DNA of 6,249 nucleotides, taken from contig CALBHX010000090.1 in the NCBI GenBank assembly GCA_937892925.1, forward strand, positions 1-6,249, given 5' to 3'. This document shows positions 6,015-6,249 of the stretch, piece by piece. The DNA comes from an uncultured Lentisphaeraceae bacterium (GTDB taxonomy: Bacteria > Verrucomicrobiota > Kiritimatiellia > RFP12 > DVOR01). Each line of letters begins with the position of its first letter. Positions within the stretch are counted from its first letter, which is position 1. The position numbers were made by a program, and so were the translations under genes. The notes beneath the pieces are model-generated. The model saw nothing but the letters and a program-made list of their open reading frames with translations. It was not told where the DNA came from and searched no databases.

Positions 6015-6080
6015 AGTTATCAATGAAGTTGAGAATCAATAGAGGTTTTTAAGGGTCTATTCTCAAAGCGCTTGATAACT
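6015..6080 (+). promoter_or_regulatory. Nested leader-type stem-loop upstream of the right-edge ORF
   Basis: A perfect 9-bp outer stem pairs 6015-6023 (AGTTATCAA) with 6072-6080 (TTGATAACT); a perfect 8-bp inner stem pairs 6029-6036 (TTGAGAAT) with 6059-6066 (ATTCTCAA). A second copy of TTGAGAAT at 5987-5994 could pair with the same 6059-6066 strand and would then exclude the nested fold. The structure ends six bases before the terminator hairpin at 6087. This arrangement suggests a regulated leader or the 3' part of a small RNA; which one is not decided by the sequence. Confidence 0.5.
6023..6052 (+). CDS. Possible 9-codon leader peptide ORF
   Basis: ATG 6023 begins MKLRINRGF and stops at TAA 6050-6052. 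AGGGGA at 6009-6014 lies eight bases upstream and AAGGAGG at 5998-6004 lies further back, giving it one of the better ribosome binding regions in the window. It lies within the nested stem-loop, so its translation would disturb both stems. There is no run of one amino acid that would name a pathway. Very short ORFs with such sites arise by chance in purine-rich DNA. Confidence 0.2.
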   Translation: MKLRINRGF

Positions 6081-6086
6081 GATACA

Positions 6087-6119
6087 GGCGGCTTGCAAGG
6101 GGGTTGCGAGCCGTCTTTT
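6087..6119 (+). terminator. Intrinsic terminator-like hairpin before the right-edge ORF
   Basis: A 12-bp stem pairs 6087-6098 (GGCGGCTTGCAA) with 6104-6115 (TTGCGAGCCGTC), including two G-U pairs, around the loop GGGGG, followed by TTTT (6116-6119). The T-run is on the + strand side only and the G-U pairs hold only in the + transcript, so it acts on rightward transcription. No gene ends just upstream, so it terminates either a non-coding RNA or, as an attenuator, the leader of the gene starting at or after 6120. Confidence 0.75.
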
Positions 6120-6249
6120 ATGTACCTGGCAGAAACAACATGTGTTGTGAGCGGCCATTCCAAATCGGCGGCTCCATACCAAGCTGGAAATGCGGGTCTG
6201 CCCGAGCTTCTGCCCGATGACCCCGAAATGGCCGCCATTCTAGAAGAGG
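6120..6249 (+). CDS. Unrecognised ORF, N-terminal part, runs off the right edge
   Basis: This is the only frame open on the + strand to the window end; the other two forward frames close within the last 130 bases. Beginning at ATG 6120 it reads 43 codons, with a Pro/Asp/Glu-rich segment LPELLPDDPEMAAILEE at the edge, which looks like ordinary soluble-protein sequence. The frame is open back to 6033, with TTG codons at 6072 and 6093 as other possible starts. ATG 6120 touches the T-run of the terminator hairpin and has no Shine-Dalgarno site, so the real start may be downstream (for example GTG 6147). I do not recognise the family and assign no function. Confidence 0.4.
   Translation, partial: MYLAETTCVVSGHSKSAAPYQAGNAGLPELLPDDPEMAAILEE

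Larger units (their letters stand above)
5046..6119. other. Long non-coding interval (about 1.07 kb) with several inverted repeats
   Basis: No frame on either strand gives a convincing protein here; the open frames are short, compositionally odd, and lack recognisable motifs or ribosome binding sites. The interval is less GC-rich than the genes (about 43-44% over 5101-6120 by hand count) and has G above C on the + strand. It holds the individual hairpins and sites listed separately, and ends in a terminator-like hairpin. It could be an unannotated structured RNA, a long 5' leader for the gene at the right edge, or decayed sequence. No match to tmRNA, RNase P RNA, SRP RNA or 6S RNA hallmarks was recognised by eye. 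Confidence 0.75.

Noticed and set aside
5800..6039. Open frame of 79 codons on the - strand
   Set aside because: It is rich in Phe/Lys because it is the complement of a purine-rich segment, has no recognisable motif, and overlaps RNA-type stems on the + strand. No ribosome binding site evidence supports it.
6020..6238. Open frame of 72 codons on the - strand
   Set aside because: It runs antisense across the terminator hairpin and the more plausible + strand frame; its composition looks like a shadow frame.

Overview
The window looks like chromosomal DNA from a Gram-negative-type bacterium of medium GC content. All recognisable genes lie on the + strand. No rRNA, tRNA, CRISPR array or insertion sequence can be supported. 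The soluble PAS histidine kinase paired with an NtrC-type regulator, the secreted CxxCxGxG protein and the scarcity of strong Shine-Dalgarno sites would fit a PVC-type lineage (Kiritimatiellota, Lentisphaerota or relatives). That placement is an impression of gene style and is weak.

Region 1 (1-450) holds the C-terminal end of a probable tetratricopeptide-repeat protein, then a strong intrinsic terminator at 335-369, then a short gap with a promoter-like extended -10 element directly against the next start codon.

Region 2 (451-5045) is one tightly packed gene cluster. It contains a cytoplasmic PAS/HisKA/HATPase sensor kinase, an NtrC-type sigma-54 activator, a small apparently exported protein with eight DnaJ-like CxxCxxxG motifs but no J domain, the radical-SAM enzyme QueE of 7-deazaguanine (queuosine) synthesis, and a compact alpha/beta hydrolase of the hormone-sensitive-lipase type. 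Three of the four junctions are 4-base ATGA overlaps; the exception is a 35-base gap before queE. Kinase and regulator form a clear phosphorelay pair. What links the other three genes to it is unknown, and co-transcription is inferred from spacing only.

Region 3 (5046-6119) is about 1.07 kb with no convincing gene. It is AT-richer than the genes (about 43-44% GC by hand count over 5101-6120), and G exceeds C on the + strand, the reverse of the stretches of coding sequence I counted. It contains several good inverted repeats, a weak sigma-54-like GG-N10-GC site, a purine-rich segment, a possible 9-codon leader ORF, and a terminator-like hairpin at 6087-6119. It is the best place in the window for an undescribed structured RNA or a long regulated leader, but no known RNA family was recognised. 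An open frame of unknown identity starts at 6120 and runs off the right edge.
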